Counted from the stretch's first letter, positions 47,211 through 58,048 are shown. The stretch: 64,000 nucleotides of DNA from Roseitalea porphyridii (GCF_004331955.1 NZ_CP036532.1:2728001-2792000); one strand, 5' to 3'. Numbers and translations are program-made. The notes: a model not told the origin generated them from the letters alone.

Positions 47211-48542
47211 CTATTCGAACCGGTGCGTGTAGCGCAGCCGGCCGGTCCATGCCTCGGTTCGCCCGTTGAACCCGGACGGGCCGACGCGTTCGTTGCGATA
47301 GCCTACGCCGAAGCGCAGCCACCCCTGTGCGCTCAATTGCACAGTGTGATCCCAGTCGATGTGCCAGGCGTCACGGTCCTTGACGAACGGCCCGCGCGCG
47401 ACGCCGACCGCGCCATAGTCGAGGATCGTCTCGTCGGTGTAGCGCACGCCGAACCGGTGGAACCAGCCGCGCCCGTCCTCGAACACGTAAAGCAGATGGA
47501 TCAGCGACGCGCCCGCCTCGGTCCCGGCGACCTGGTAGGCGAAGTCGGTGCCCGCGAGCACCGCGCCGGGCACCGTGCCGCGCCGGTGCGTGCGCCGGAC
47601 ATGGGCATCGAACGTCCAGCCCGGCGCCAGCCGCTGGCGCAGCCCGGCGCCGTAGGACCAGCGGTCGGTCGCATAGAGCGCCTGCGACTGGTCGAGCCAG
47701 CCATAGGCCCCCTCGACATAGACCGCCGTCTCCACCGCCGGCCGGAAGCCGAGCCGCCCGCGCACGCCAAGTTCGCGCAGATCGCGCGGTCCGCCCAGAT
47801 CCCGGTATTCGCCGAACACGCCGATATCGGCGCGCAGCGTGTCGATGATGTCCGGCAGCCCCTTCGAAAGGGTCACCGCGCCATAGCCGCCAAGCGCCGT
47901 GAAACCGTCATACCGGCCGTCGAAATCGGTGTCGAAGAAGCCCTGGTCGACCGACACCCCGCCCTCGAAGCGGATCAGATCGCGCGTCGCCGTCTGAAGG
48001 TCGTTGACGATCTCGGCATCGATCGCGCCGAACCCGCCGCCGCCGGTGGTCGTCGTCCCGGTGGCGAAGCCGGACGGGTAGGCAGTGCGCGCATGCACGA
48101 TCTGGCCGCCGGCGGTGACGTCGACCCTCGCCCGCAGCGGCCGCTGCGCCCGCTCGATGCGCGCCTGGAGCTCGCGCAGCGCCTGCTCGAACGTCGGCAC
48201 GTTCAGCCGCAGCGCCTCGTTGACGTGGCCGAGCGCCAGATCGAACGAGCCGATATGGTAGTAGAGCCGCGCCAGCGTCAGCCGCGCGCCGATGTCGTCG
48301 GGGTTCTGGAACAGGATCTGCTCGAGCGTCGAGATCGCCTGGTCGTACTGGCCGACACGCACCGCCTGATCGGAGAAGTCGGCCAGCGCCTGCGGATCGG
48401 AGAAATTGGCGATGCGCGCCGCGAACGCGTCCTCGTAGAGGCTGTCCGCCCCCGCCGGCGCCGCGCCGAAGGCGACGAGCGCGAGGGTCGCCAGCGCCCT
48501 GCGCCACCGGGCCCGTCCCGCAATCGCCGAAATGTACGCCAT
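47211..48542 (-). CDS. TPR plus outer-membrane beta-barrel protein (Slam/DUF560-like)
   Basis: Exported protein of 443 aa. The signal peptide ends about residue 32 (GAAPAGADS). TPR units follow (about 40-135; QYDQAISTLEQILFQNPDDI and SFDLALGHVNEALRL). The rest alternates aromatic/polar strands and ends with a C-terminal aromatic pattern RLRYTHRFE, typical of an outer-membrane barrel. The layout resembles surface lipoprotein assembly modifiers, but family membership is not certain. It precedes fecR by one base. Confidence 0.68.
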   Translation of the reverse strand: MAYISAIAGRARWRRALATLALVAFGAAPAGADSLYEDAFAARIANFSDPQALADFSDQAVRVGQYDQAISTLEQILFQNPDDIGARLTLARLYYHIGSFDLALGHVNEALRLNVPTFEQALRELQARIERAQRPLRARVDVTAGGQIVHARTAYPSGFATGTTTTGGGGFGAIDAEIVNDLQTATRDLIRFEGGVSVDQGFFDTDFDGRYDGFTALGGYGAVTLSKGLPDIIDTLRADIGVFGEYRDLGGPRDLRELGVRGRLGFRPAVETAVYVEGAYGWLDQSQALYATDRWSYGAGLRQRLAPGWTFDAHVRRTHRRGTVPGAVLAGTDFAYQVAGTEAGASLIHLLYVFEDGRGWFHRFGVRYTDETILDYGAVGVARGPFVKDRDAWHIDWDHTVQLSAQGWLRFGVGYRNERVGPSGFNGRTEAWTGRLRYTHRFE

Positions 48543-48858
48543 GGCCGCGGCCACCTGTGATGTCCCTGAGACGCACCGACCATAGTGCACCTTCGCCGGC
48601 GCTTTCCAGTGCAGCGCGGCAACACTTGCCCGCCGAGGCGAGGGCGCCGGGTGTGTAACGGTTCGCTGTAACCCGCCTGTAACCCCCTGATACCTGACCT
48701 TTGGCGTCCCCGGCCGGTATCGAGGACGGGCGTGGCCCGGATCATCAATGCGATGGGGCGCTGATCCCCGCCGCGCCAATCACAAAAAGAGCAGCGAAAA
48801 ACGGCGGTCCGCGCGAAGCAGACCGCCGTTCTTCGATTCAAAGCGCTGTGAGGGCGAT
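48543..48858. other. Intergenic stretch between the TPR/barrel gene and aspartate aminotransferase
   Basis: About 316 bases with no convincing gene. It contains the aatA terminator at its right end and must carry the promoter of the TPR/barrel-fecR-cyclase genes. Confidence 0.5.
48795..48830 (-). terminator. Rho-independent terminator of aatA
   Basis: On the minus strand, AACGGCGGTC and GACCGCCGTT form a perfect ten-base stem (plus-strand arms 48800-48809 and 48821-48830) with an 11-base loop and a following run of T residues. It starts 29 bases after the aatA stop codon. Confidence 0.82.
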
Positions 48859-50215
<1,357 letters not shown>

Positions 50216-50260
50216 AGGGTCGGGCGACGCACGACCGACAGGGTGAGGGTTGGACGGACG

Positions 50261-51115
50261 ATGATGACGATCGACAGCGAAGCCAGCGAACGGCGTCCGC
50301 GCCGCACGATCCGCAACGATGACGGCACGGTCTCCGCGCTCGACGGCACGGTGATCGTCAACAGCGCGTTTCAGCCGGTGTTCCGCCATTTCGAGGACCG
50401 GCTCTATCCGGTCGCCTTCGAGGCGCTGGCGCGCCCGTTCCGGAACGACACGCCGCTTCTGCCGGACGCCTATTTCGGTCAGGTGCCGGTGACCGAACTG
50501 CGCGCGGTCGAGGCGCTCGTGCGCCATATCCACGTGCAGAACGCCCGCCACCTGCCGCACAACGCAAAGCGGCTGTTCCTGAATTTCCATCCGGCCGGAC
50601 TGGGTTCGCCCGGCCGCTTCGAGGCCGATCTGGACGCGCTCGGCGCCGATCTCCGGCAGGTTGGCGTCAGCCCGCGCGATCTGGTCTGCGAGTTCACCGA
50701 ACATCGCGAACAGGACGAACATGACCTCAAGCATTTCGTCTACGCGTTGCGCGCGCGCGGCTATCTGATCGCGGTCGACGATTTCGGCGCCGCCTTCTCC
50801 GACCCCGCCCGCATCGCCCGGCTGACGCCGGACATCGTCAAGATCGACGGCGCGGTGGTGCGGCGGCTGCTGGCCGCCGAGGAGGGCTTCGACGAGCTCA
50901 AGCGGCTCGTCGACGGGTTTCGCCGCGACGGCATCCGCTGCGTGCTCGAGGGCCTTGAAAACATGCGCCAGATCGAACTGGCGCGCCGCACCGGCGCCCA
51001 TTTCCTGCAAGGCTACGCGCTCGCCGCGCCGCAGTCCGCGCCCGGCCATTTCGAGCCGCTGATGGCGGCCTATCGCAGCGAACCGGGCAGCGATCTGGTC
51101 AAGGCGCTGCGCTGA
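50261..51115 (+). CDS. EAL domain protein (cyclic-di-GMP phosphodiesterase)
   Basis: Stand-alone EAL protein of 284 aa. The key residues appear in order: VAFEALARPF, LFLNFHPAG, VCEFTEHREQ, AVDDFGAAF, VKIDGAVV, VLEGLEN and FLQGYALA, so it is probably active against cyclic di-GMP. No sensor domain is visible beyond a basic N-terminal 35 residues. The start at the ATG pair (50261) was preferred to a GTG six codons upstream. Confidence 0.85.
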   Translation: MMTIDSEASERRPRRTIRNDDGTVSALDGTVIVNSAFQPVFRHFEDRLYPVAFEALARPFRNDTPLLPDAYFGQVPVTELRAVEALVRHIHVQNARHLPHNAKRLFLNFHPAGLGSPGRFEADLDALGADLRQVGVSPRDLVCEFTEHREQDEHDLKHFVYALRARGYLIAVDDFGAAFSDPARIARLTPDIVKIDGAVVRRLLAAEEGFDELKRLVDGFRRDGIRCVLEGLENMRQIELARRTGAHFLQGYALAAPQSAPGHFEPLMAAYRSEPGSDLVKALR

Positions 51116-51213
51116 ACAGCGGCGCTGCGCGGCACCGAGACCGAAGCGCCCCTGAACCGGCGATCATTTTTTCTGTTTTGACTTCGCCGGCCGTGCACCG
51201 CAAACGCATTGGC

Positions 51214-51858
51214 ATGCTCACGCTCTGGTCGATGCCCTCGTCAGGCAACTCCTACAAGGTGCGGCTGCTGCTCGCCCATCTCGGCCTGCCGTTCCATCAT
51301 GTCACCGCCGAGCACGGCTCGAACGTCACCCGAAGCGCGGCGTTTCTCGCCCTCAATCCGGCGGGCAAGGTTCCGCTTCTTGTTCTCGATGACGGCCGGA
51401 CGCTGCGCGAATCGAACGCCATCCTGCTCTATCTGGGCCGCAACAGCCGCTTCGTGCCCCACAATGCCTACGACCGTGCCCTGTGCCACCAGTGGATGTT
51501 CTTCGAGCAGTACAATCACGAGCCTTCGGTCGCCGTGCGCATCGCCATCCTGACCTATCCGGACCTTGCCGACCGCCGCCGCCCCGAAATCCTCGATCCC
51601 CTCCTGGAGAAGGGACACGCGGCCATGACGCTGATGGAAACGCAGCTTTCGCAAACGCCGTTCATCGCCGGCGAGACCTTCACGGTCGCCGACATGTGCC
51701 TTTACGCCTACACCCACTGTGCCGGCGACAAGGGAGGCTTCGAGATGCAGCGCTTCCCGGCCATCAACGCATGGCTCGAGCGCGTCGCCTCCGAGCCCGG
51801 TCACGTCACCCTCGACTGGTTGCCGCCGGACAAGGACGGCAACACGGCCGGCACCTAG
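51214..51858 (+). CDS. Glutathione S-transferase family protein
   Basis: Protein of 214 aa. The N-terminal thioredoxin-like half begins MLTLWSMPSSGNSYKVRLLL, with FLALNPAGKVPLLVLDDGRTL and the glutathione contact RESNAILLYLG; the C-terminal helical half has FIAGETFTVADMCLYAY with the conserved Asp. The substrate is unknown. The ATG at 51214 begins the fold. Confidence 0.88.
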   Translation: MLTLWSMPSSGNSYKVRLLLAHLGLPFHHVTAEHGSNVTRSAAFLALNPAGKVPLLVLDDGRTLRESNAILLYLGRNSRFVPHNAYDRALCHQWMFFEQYNHEPSVAVRIAILTYPDLADRRRPEILDPLLEKGHAAMTLMETQLSQTPFIAGETFTVADMCLYAYTHCAGDKGGFEMQRFPAINAWLERVASEPGHVTLDWLPPDKDGNTAGT

Positions 51859-51985
51859 GCTCTGCCATCTTTTCGCCACAGAATTTCCCACGGCCCGGCC
51901 CAATCCGATCCTGTTGGCGCCGCAAAGCGTAACTATCCGTGATCATGAGACGAATCGACTGTCCGGGCGGCTGGGAGCACGGAAC

Positions 51986-52327
51986 ATGTTCATGGACTAC
52001 GCAAGCCATCGCGCCGACCGGCGCCGTTTCAATCTGGCAAGTTCCGCCGTGCTGATCGGCGGGTTCGTGTTCGCCACGCTGATCGCCCTCGTCGGCCTCG
52101 CCTCGGCCGCCGCCGCGTCCCCGGTCGTCATGCTCGATACCGATGCGCTGGCGACCATGCTCGCCGCGCCGTCCCTTCATCCCGCCCCGTTCGCGCCCAG
52201 CCGCGAGATGCTGCTCGGCCTGATGAGCGTCGCCCTTTTCGCCATGAGCGCCGGCGCGTTCGCCTTCTGGCGCGGGCTCGAACAGGACTGGCGCGACCGG
52301 CCCGGCGCCGCCGCCCGCACCCGTTGA
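51986..52327 (+). CDS. Small membrane protein of unknown function, 113 aa
   Basis: Not recognised. Two hydrophobic stretches are visible, about 20-45 (LIGGFVFATLIALVGLASAA) and about 75-95 (EMLLGLMSVALFAMSAGAFA), with basic flanks RADRRRF and RDRPGAAARTR. A GGGAG/GGAAC ribosome site precedes the ATG. A second Met two codons in could be the start. Confidence 0.6.
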   Translation: MFMDYASHRADRRRFNLASSAVLIGGFVFATLIALVGLASAAAASPVVMLDTDALATMLAAPSLHPAPFAPSREMLLGLMSVALFAMSAGAFAFWRGLEQDWRDRPGAAARTR

Positions 52328-52426
52328 CGGCCCGGCCCTTCAAGCGTTTTTGAAGCCGCGCCCCTTTCGGCGTCGCCCCGGCGACCTAGGTTCTGGAGTA
52401 CTGGAACCGATCTCCGGAGACCGATC

Positions 52427-53578
52427 ATGCCCCGCGCCCGACTGACGACCGCCATCACCTCGCTTGCCCTTGTGTGGGCCGCGCCAGCCCTTGCCCAGGA
52501 CATGCAGGTGACCACCGAGGACGGCATCGCGCTGACCGTGCAGACCGTCGCCGACGGCCTGACCCATCCCTGGGCGGTCGAGGTGCTGCCCGACGGGGCG
52601 CTGCTGGTCACCGAACGCGAGGGCGCGATGCGCATCGTCCGCGACGGCGCGCTGTCCGAACCGATCGGCGGCCTGCCGGAGATCGCCACGCGCGGCCAGG
52701 GCGGCCTGCTCGACGTTGCGCTGGCGCCCGATTACGCCGACACGCGCGAAGTCTATTTCACCTTCTCCGAGCCCGGCCCGGGCGGCGCGGGCACCGCGCT
52801 CGCAAGGGGCGTGCTGACCGGCGCCGACACGAATGCGCCCGCGCTCGACAATGTCGAGACGATCTTCTCGATGAACGTCAAATCCTCCGGCGGCCGCCAT
52901 TTCGGCTCGCGCACCGGCTTCTGGCCGGACGGCACCGTCTACGTGACGACCGGCGACCGCGGCGAACGCCCCCGCGCGCAGGACATGGACGACCATGCCG
53001 GCGCGGTGATCCGCGTCAACCGCGACGGCTCGGTGCCCGCAGACAATCCCTTCGTCGGCCAGGACGGCGTCGCGCCGGAGCTGTGGTCCAAGGGCCACCG
53101 CAACATCCAGGGCGCCGACATCGATCCTGAGACCGGGCTCTTGTGGACCGTCGAGCACGGCGCCCGCGGCGGCGACGAGATCAACCGTCCCGAGGCCGGG
53201 CTGAACTATGGCTGGCCGGAGATCTCCTACGGCCGGCACTATTCGGGCATGCGCATCGGCCAGGGCACCGAGGCGCCGGGCTACGAGCAGCCGATCCATT
53301 ACTGGGACCCGTCGATCGCGCCTTCGGGTCTTGCGGTCTATGACGGCGAAATGTTCCCCGAATGGCAGGGCGATCTGTTCGTCGGCGCGCTCGCCGGCCA
53401 GCTTCTGTCGCGGCTGACGCGCGACGGCGATGCGAACATCACCGGCGAGGAGCAGCTGTTCGAGGGCGCGCTCGGCCGTATCCGCGACGTCGATGTCGCT
53501 CCCGATGGCGCGCTGCTGCTGGCCATTGACGCCGATCCGGGCCGGATCGTAAGGGTCGCACGCGAACCCGCATCGTAA
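52427..53578 (+). CDS. PQQ-dependent aldose sugar dehydrogenase (YliI/Asd-like)
   Basis: Periplasmic six-bladed beta-propeller of 383 aa. The signal peptide is cleaved at about LALVWAAPALAQ-D. Blocks typical of soluble aldose dehydrogenases are LTHPWAVEVLPDGALLVTER, RGQGGLLDVALAPDY, GGRHFGSRTGFWPDGTVYVT, ELWSKGHRNIQGADIDPETG and VEHGARGGDEINRPEAGLNY GWP (in two parts). It would oxidise aldoses using PQQ; no PQQ synthesis genes are in the window. Confidence 0.87.
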   Translation: MPRARLTTAITSLALVWAAPALAQDMQVTTEDGIALTVQTVADGLTHPWAVEVLPDGALLVTEREGAMRIVRDGALSEPIGGLPEIATRGQGGLLDVALAPDYADTREVYFTFSEPGPGGAGTALARGVLTGADTNAPALDNVETIFSMNVKSSGGRHFGSRTGFWPDGTVYVTTGDRGERPRAQDMDDHAGAVIRVNRDGSVPADNPFVGQDGVAPELWSKGHRNIQGADIDPETGLLWTVEHGARGGDEINRPEAGLNYGWPEISYGRHYSGMRIGQGTEAPGYEQPIHYWDPSIAPSGLAVYDGEMFPEWQGDLFVGALAGQLLSRLTRDGDANITGEEQLFEGALGRIRDVDVAPDGALLLAIDADPGRIVRVAREPAS

Positions 53579-53608
53579 ACGCGCCCTCCAAGAACCCCGG
53601 ACGATCCC

Positions 53609-54136
53609 ATGAAATGGCTCTTCGGCCTGCTGCTCGTCGCCGGCGCCCTTGTCGCCGTCGCCGGCACGATCTTCATCTTCTTCGGCCGCGAGCAGACCTG
53701 GCGGACGATCGCCGGCGACCCCGATCTCGGCCCGTTCGATCTGACCGCGCCCGAGCGCTCCGGACGGCCCAATGACGCGCTGCTGTGCACGCCAGGCCTG
53801 TGCGATGGGGCGGCAGTCGACGCCGAACTGCCCGTCTACGCGATGGCGCCGGGCGACCTGATCGACGCGCTGCGGCAGGCGATCGAGGCGCAGCCCGATC
53901 GCAAGCGGCGGGTCGACGACGGCAGCGATGCGGCCGCTTTGCGCTACGTCACCTGGACCGAGACGATGCGCTTTCCCGACACCAACCAGTTCCTTGCTGT
54001 TGATCTGGGCGAGGGCCGCACCGGGCTGATCGCCTATGCGCGCGCCCAGCTCGGCTATTCGGACGCCGGCAACAACCGCGCCCGCCTCCAGCGCTGGACA
54101 GGCGCTTTCCCGGCCGCAAATCCGTCGGGCGATTGA
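53609..54136 (+). CDS. DUF1499 family membrane-anchored protein
   Basis: Protein of 175 aa with an N-terminal membrane segment (about 3-26, LFGLLLVAGALVAVAGTIFI). The remainder (RSGRPNDALLCTPGLCDGAA, RRVDDGSDAAALRYVTWTET, FPDTNQFLAVDLGEGRTGLI) resembles the DUF1499 family of unknown function. It lies 30 bases after the sugar dehydrogenase gene, on the same strand. Confidence 0.68.
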   Translation: MKWLFGLLLVAGALVAVAGTIFIFFGREQTWRTIAGDPDLGPFDLTAPERSGRPNDALLCTPGLCDGAAVDAELPVYAMAPGDLIDALRQAIEAQPDRKRRVDDGSDAAALRYVTWTETMRFPDTNQFLAVDLGEGRTGLIAYARAQLGYSDAGNNRARLQRWTGAFPAANPSGD

Positions 54137-54247
54137 CACGGGTCAAGGCGCCCGCCTGATCCCTTGCCATTGTCTTCCGATCACCCGGTCGCAACCGGTG
54201 CGGCCGGCGGAATGCAGTCGGCTTGCCGAGCTGCAAGGGAGGCAAAC

Positions 54248-55222
54248 ATGGACCCCAGGAAAGACCGAACCCCGACACCGGGAACAAACGATGAACCGCG
54301 CGACCCGGCGCGCAGGCGCACGATGATAGCCGGCCTGGGCGCGCCGATTGCCCTGTCGGCCCTGGCCGCCACCGCCACGGCGCAGGACGACAACGCGGCC
54401 GCGGGCATTGTCGACGGCCAGGTCGCCATGGTCACCGGCGCCGCCCGCGGCATCGGGCGCGCCATCGCCGTCGCCTATGCGCGCGCCGGCGCCGACATCG
54501 TCGCGCTCGACATCGCCGATGCCGAGGCCTATCGCGACGTGCTCGGATACCGGCTCGGCTCGCAGGCCGAACTGGACGAAACCGCCGCCCTGATCGAGGC
54601 CGAGGGCCGTCAGGTTCTTGCCATCAAGGCCGACGTCTCCGACGCAGGCGCCATGCGCACGGCGGCATCGGAGGCGCTCAAACGGTTCGGCCGGCTCGAC
54701 ATCGTCGTCGCCAATGCCGGCGTCGGCGGCGGCGGCCCGATCCATGGCGTATCCGACGCGCACTGGAAGACGGTGCTCGACATCAATTTGACCGGCGCCG
54801 CAAACACGATGAAGGCGACGCTTCCCGCGATGATCGAACGGCAATCGGGACGGTTCATCGCCATCACGTCGGTGGCAGGGCGGATGGGCGCGGGCGGTCA
54901 GGCCGACTACGGCGCGTCGAAATGGGGCCTTGTCGGTCTGGTCAAATCCGCCGCGATCGACGCAGGGCCGCACGGGATCACCGTCAACGCGATCGCTCCG
55001 ACCGGCGTGCGCACCGGGATCTTCGGGCAACTCATGGACGATACGGCCTGGATGGCGGGGTTCGAGACCTTCCTGAACCAGATGCACACCCTGCCGGTCG
55101 GCATGCTTGAGCCCGAGGACATGACGGGCGCCGCCCTGTTTCTGGCCTCTCCCGCCGGGCAGTACATCAGCGGCGCCGTCATCGACATGGCAGCCGGCAT
55201 GAACGCCCGCTACACGGCCTGA
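54248..55222 (+). CDS. Exported short-chain dehydrogenase/reductase
   Basis: Protein of 324 aa. The SDR core has TGAARGIGRAIAVAYARAGA (cofactor), NAGVGGGG, and catalytic YGASK in GGQADYGASKWGLVG. Unusually for an SDR it carries an N-terminal RRRTMIAGLGAPIALSALAA stretch with TATAQ, which looks like a twin-arginine export signal. The insertion YRLGSQAELDETAALIEAEG after the second strand resembles the group called mycofactocin-coupled SDRs. The substrate is unknown, and no mycofactocin genes are in the window. Confidence 0.8.
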   Translation: MDPRKDRTPTPGTNDEPRDPARRRTMIAGLGAPIALSALAATATAQDDNAAAGIVDGQVAMVTGAARGIGRAIAVAYARAGADIVALDIADAEAYRDVLGYRLGSQAELDETAALIEAEGRQVLAIKADVSDAGAMRTAASEALKRFGRLDIVVANAGVGGGGPIHGVSDAHWKTVLDINLTGAANTMKATLPAMIERQSGRFIAITSVAGRMGAGGQADYGASKWGLVGLVKSAAIDAGPHGITVNAIAPTGVRTGIFGQLMDDTAWMAGFETFLNQMHTLPVGMLEPEDMTGAALFLASPAGQYISGAVIDMAAGMNARYTA

Positions 55223-55229
55223 GGCGCCC

Positions 55230-55820
55230 CTACCCCGCCCAGGCCGCGCGGCCTTCGGCGAGAGCCTCGGTCTCGGCGTCGATCAGCGCGCGGATTTCGG
55301 CGAGCAGCGGATGGGCGTCGGTGCGCACCTTGCCGTAGTGCAGGTTGAACCGGTAGTCGAAGTCCGGCGCGTTCGCCCCTTGCGTGTGCTGCAGGATCGT
55401 CTCGAGCTTGTCGAACCCCTTGGCCAGCACCGCCTCCGGCGTCGAGGCGGCGGCATATTCGTCGTAGAGCGCCCGGAACTCGGTTCGCAACGCGTCAGGC
55501 AATCGTTCGGTCAGCCGGTGGAAATCGGCGCGCTCGCGCGCATCGCGCCCATCGTCCGCCCTCTGGTGGATCGCCGGCACGTCGCCCTCGTAGATTTCGC
55601 CCAGATCGTGGATGATGACGAGCTTGAGAAGCCGCAGCGGATCGATGTCGGGCACAAGGTCTGCGAACGCCAGAACCGTCAGGCACAGCCGCCAGCTATG
55701 CTCGGCGACGCTCTCCTGCCGCCCGCCCGCGGTCACCCCGGAGCGCAGCGTGTCCTTGAGCCGTTCGGCCTCGCGCAGGAACGCAAGCCGGGTCTCGAGA
55801 TTGCCGGCATCCGGTCCCAT
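55230..55820 (-). CDS. HD domain phosphohydrolase (YfbR-like)
   Basis: Protein of 196 aa. The metal ligands of an HD fold are seen in SVAEHSWRLCL, VIIHDLGEIYEGDVPA and DKLETILQHTQ. Such proteins act as 5'-nucleotidases or related phosphohydrolases. The start MGPDAGNLETRLAF was chosen because the fold begins there. It converges on the SDR gene with seven bases between and follows the DUF1176 gene by 11. Confidence 0.85.
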   Translation of the reverse strand: MGPDAGNLETRLAFLREAERLKDTLRSGVTAGGRQESVAEHSWRLCLTVLAFADLVPDIDPLRLLKLVIIHDLGEIYEGDVPAIHQRADDGRDARERADFHRLTERLPDALRTEFRALYDEYAAASTPEAVLAKGFDKLETILQHTQGANAPDFDYRFNLHYGKVRTDAHPLLAEIRALIDAETEALAEGRAAWAG

Positions 55821-55831
55821 GGCAGCTCCGT

Positions 55832-56923
55832 CTACGACTTGTCGGGCTGCGGCGGCCACAGCCGGTCCCAGCTCTGCATGGTCTCGTCGAACTCGCCGTC
55901 GCACTCATCCTTGACGCGCATCTCGCGCAGCACGAAGCCCTCGTTGAAGCCGACCATGCCGATGTCCCAGCGGTTGAAGACGCCGCAATCGCCAAGCCCG
56001 CGCCCCCTGAAGAAGGCGGTCAATTCGTCTGTCTCGTCGTCCCAGACCGCGTTCCAGGCGACCATTTCGGCGCCCGGGCCGTCCTCGGTCATCACCGGCA
56101 GGGCGAGACGGTAGTAGGTCCCATCGATCTGCTTCCAGAAGGCGAACGGCGCGTTATAGGCGCCCGCCGATCCGCAGCGCAGGCCGACGAGCCGTATCTC
56201 GTCGGTGATCTCGGCGGTGAACCCGCCGAGCGGATCGGGAACGGCGCCGTCGAAATCGGCGCATGGCGCGCCGACCCCGTCATAGTAGCGCTGCAATCCG
56301 GCCGGCACCGCGCCCAGATCGGCGAGCGTCTCGTCGACCGCCGCGCCGGGCGTTTCGGGCGTATCGGCCACCGTTCCGATGGCCTGAAGCGCGTCCTCGC
56401 GGCCGACCCGGCCCTGCACCTCGTCCATGAAGATCGCGCCCGCCACCACGCCGGCCAGCGAGAACTGCGCGGTCGCCTGTCCGTTGCGGGTACGATAGGT
56501 CACCTGCAGCCGCTCGCCCGCCTTGGCGGCGGCGAACAGCGCCCGCACCGCCTCCTGGTCGTCATAGGAATATTCGGCGATCGCCGCGCGATAGGAAAAG
56601 GCGCCGACCGGCACCGTCAGTTGCTCGGTGCCGTCGATCACGAAGCGCACTTCCGAGCCCGCCGCCAGCGCCTCGCGCATCGTCAGGTAGAGCGCGACCG
56701 GCGCCTCGAACGCGGCCGCCCGGCGGAAGCCGACCGTATAGAGCGTCACGCGCGGATTGGTGATGTACAGATCGCAGCGCAGCGTGTTGGTGCACGAGAC
56801 GTTGACGTCGCGGATGCGCTTGAACTCGCGCGCTTCGGCCGGCCCCGGCAATGCCGTCGCCAGCATCGCGCCAACGAGCGCGGCGAGGATCATGAAGGTC
56901 GATGGTCTGGTCGGACGCGGCAA
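55832..56923 (-). CDS. DUF1176 family exported protein
   Basis: Protein of 363 aa with a signal peptide (FMILAALVGAMLATALPGPA, cut near AEA). The mature part starts FKRIRDVNVSCTNTLRCDLY, continues with a sandwich-like region and ends with the conserved block GLGDCGVFNRWDIGMVGFNE, then MRVKDECDGEFD. This fits the DUF1176 family of unknown function, which is common in alpha- and gammaproteobacteria. The several Cys suggest periplasmic disulfides. Confidence 0.78.
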   Translation of the reverse strand: MPRPTRPSTFMILAALVGAMLATALPGPAEAREFKRIRDVNVSCTNTLRCDLYITNPRVTLYTVGFRRAAAFEAPVALYLTMREALAAGSEVRFVIDGTEQLTVPVGAFSYRAAIAEYSYDDQEAVRALFAAAKAGERLQVTYRTRNGQATAQFSLAGVVAGAIFMDEVQGRVGREDALQAIGTVADTPETPGAAVDETLADLGAVPAGLQRYYDGVGAPCADFDGAVPDPLGGFTAEITDEIRLVGLRCGSAGAYNAPFAFWKQIDGTYYRLALPVMTEDGPGAEMVAWNAVWDDETDELTAFFRGRGLGDCGVFNRWDIGMVGFNEGFVLREMRVKDECDGEFDETMQSWDRLWPPQPDKS

Positions 56924-57136
56924 GGGCGCACTCCTGCTGTTCGGCTCGATCCTAACATAGGCCTTTGCGCGGCCGTGATAAGTGGCCGTGTGTCACACCG
57001 ATTTGTGAACCGGCGCCGCGCCGGGCGCAACCTGCCGTCCGCGCCGCAATGCCACCGTGACAAGTTCCCGCTTGCCCGGACCGGGAGCACGTGGCACCGG
57101 CTTGGGGTCACCCGTTTGCCGAACCGATGGACCGCC

Positions 57137-58048
57137 ATGAACCGCGCTGCCGCCAATGGCCTGTTGCTGATCACCGGTGCCGTCTGGGGCATGGGCTTCG
57201 TCGCCCAGTCGACGGCGATGGAAGCGATCGGCCCGGTCTTCTTCACCGGCCTGAGGTTCCTCGCCGCGGCCGTCGCCGTCGCTCCGCTGGCGCTGTGGGA
57301 GGGCCGGCGCGCGGCCGCAAGGGGAAGCGCGCCGCTGACACCGCGCCAGTGGCGCAATTTCGCCCTTCTCGGCGCGATCCTGTTCTCCTCGCTCGCCGCC
57401 CAGCAGATCGGCCTTCTGACGACGACGGTGACCAATGCGGGCTTTCTGACCGGCACCTACGTGGTCATCGTGCCGATCGTCGCGGTGGTGCTGTTGCGCG
57501 AATTTCCGCATCCGGTCGTCTGGCCGGCCGCGCTCGTCACGCTCACCGGCATCGGGCTCCTGTCGGGCGGCCGTCTCGACGGGCTGACCGAGGGCGATCT
57601 GTGGACGCTCCTGTGCGCGCTTCTGTGGGCATTCCACGTCATCGCGCTCGGCCGCTTCGTGCGCGGCGCGCCGCGCCCGTTCACGCTGGCCTTCACCCAG
57701 TTTCTCGTCTGCGGGGTGATCGGCTGCGTGCTGGCGCCGGCCTTCGAGACGGTCGCCCTCGCCCCGATCGTCGCCGCCGCGCCCGAGATCCTGTTCGCCG
57801 GCGTCGTGTCCGGCGGCGTCGCCTTCACGCTGCAGGCGATCGCCCAGCAGCACACCACGGCCCCGCAGGCGGCGATCTTCATGTCGACCGAGGCGCCGTT
57901 CGCGGCGCTGTTCGGCGCGCTCATCCTGGCCGAGCGGATCGCGCCGATCGGCCTTGTCGGCTGTGCGCTGATCTTCCTTGCCATCCTCGCCGTCGAACTG
58001 GTCCCGATGCTGCGCCCGGCCCGTCCGGCGCCCGCTCACGAACCGTAA
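57137..58048 (+). CDS. EamA/DMT family transporter
   Basis: Ten-helix inner-membrane protein of 303 aa made of two EamA repeats (about 5-140 and 150-290). LLLITGAVWGMGFVAQSTAM and GPVFFTGLRFLAAAVAVAPL are the first-repeat signature; STEAPFAALFGALILAERIA is its counterpart in the second. It likely exports a metabolite. It diverges from the DUF1176 gene. Confidence 0.88.
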   Translation: MNRAAANGLLLITGAVWGMGFVAQSTAMEAIGPVFFTGLRFLAAAVAVAPLALWEGRRAAARGSAPLTPRQWRNFALLGAILFSSLAAQQIGLLTTTVTNAGFLTGTYVVIVPIVAVVLLREFPHPVVWPAALVTLTGIGLLSGGRLDGLTEGDLWTLLCALLWAFHVIALGRFVRGAPRPFTLAFTQFLVCGVIGCVLAPAFETVALAPIVAAAPEILFAGVVSGGVAFTLQAIAQQHTTAPQAAIFMSTEAPFAALFGALILAERIAPIGLVGCALIFLAILAVELVPMLRPARPAPAHEP

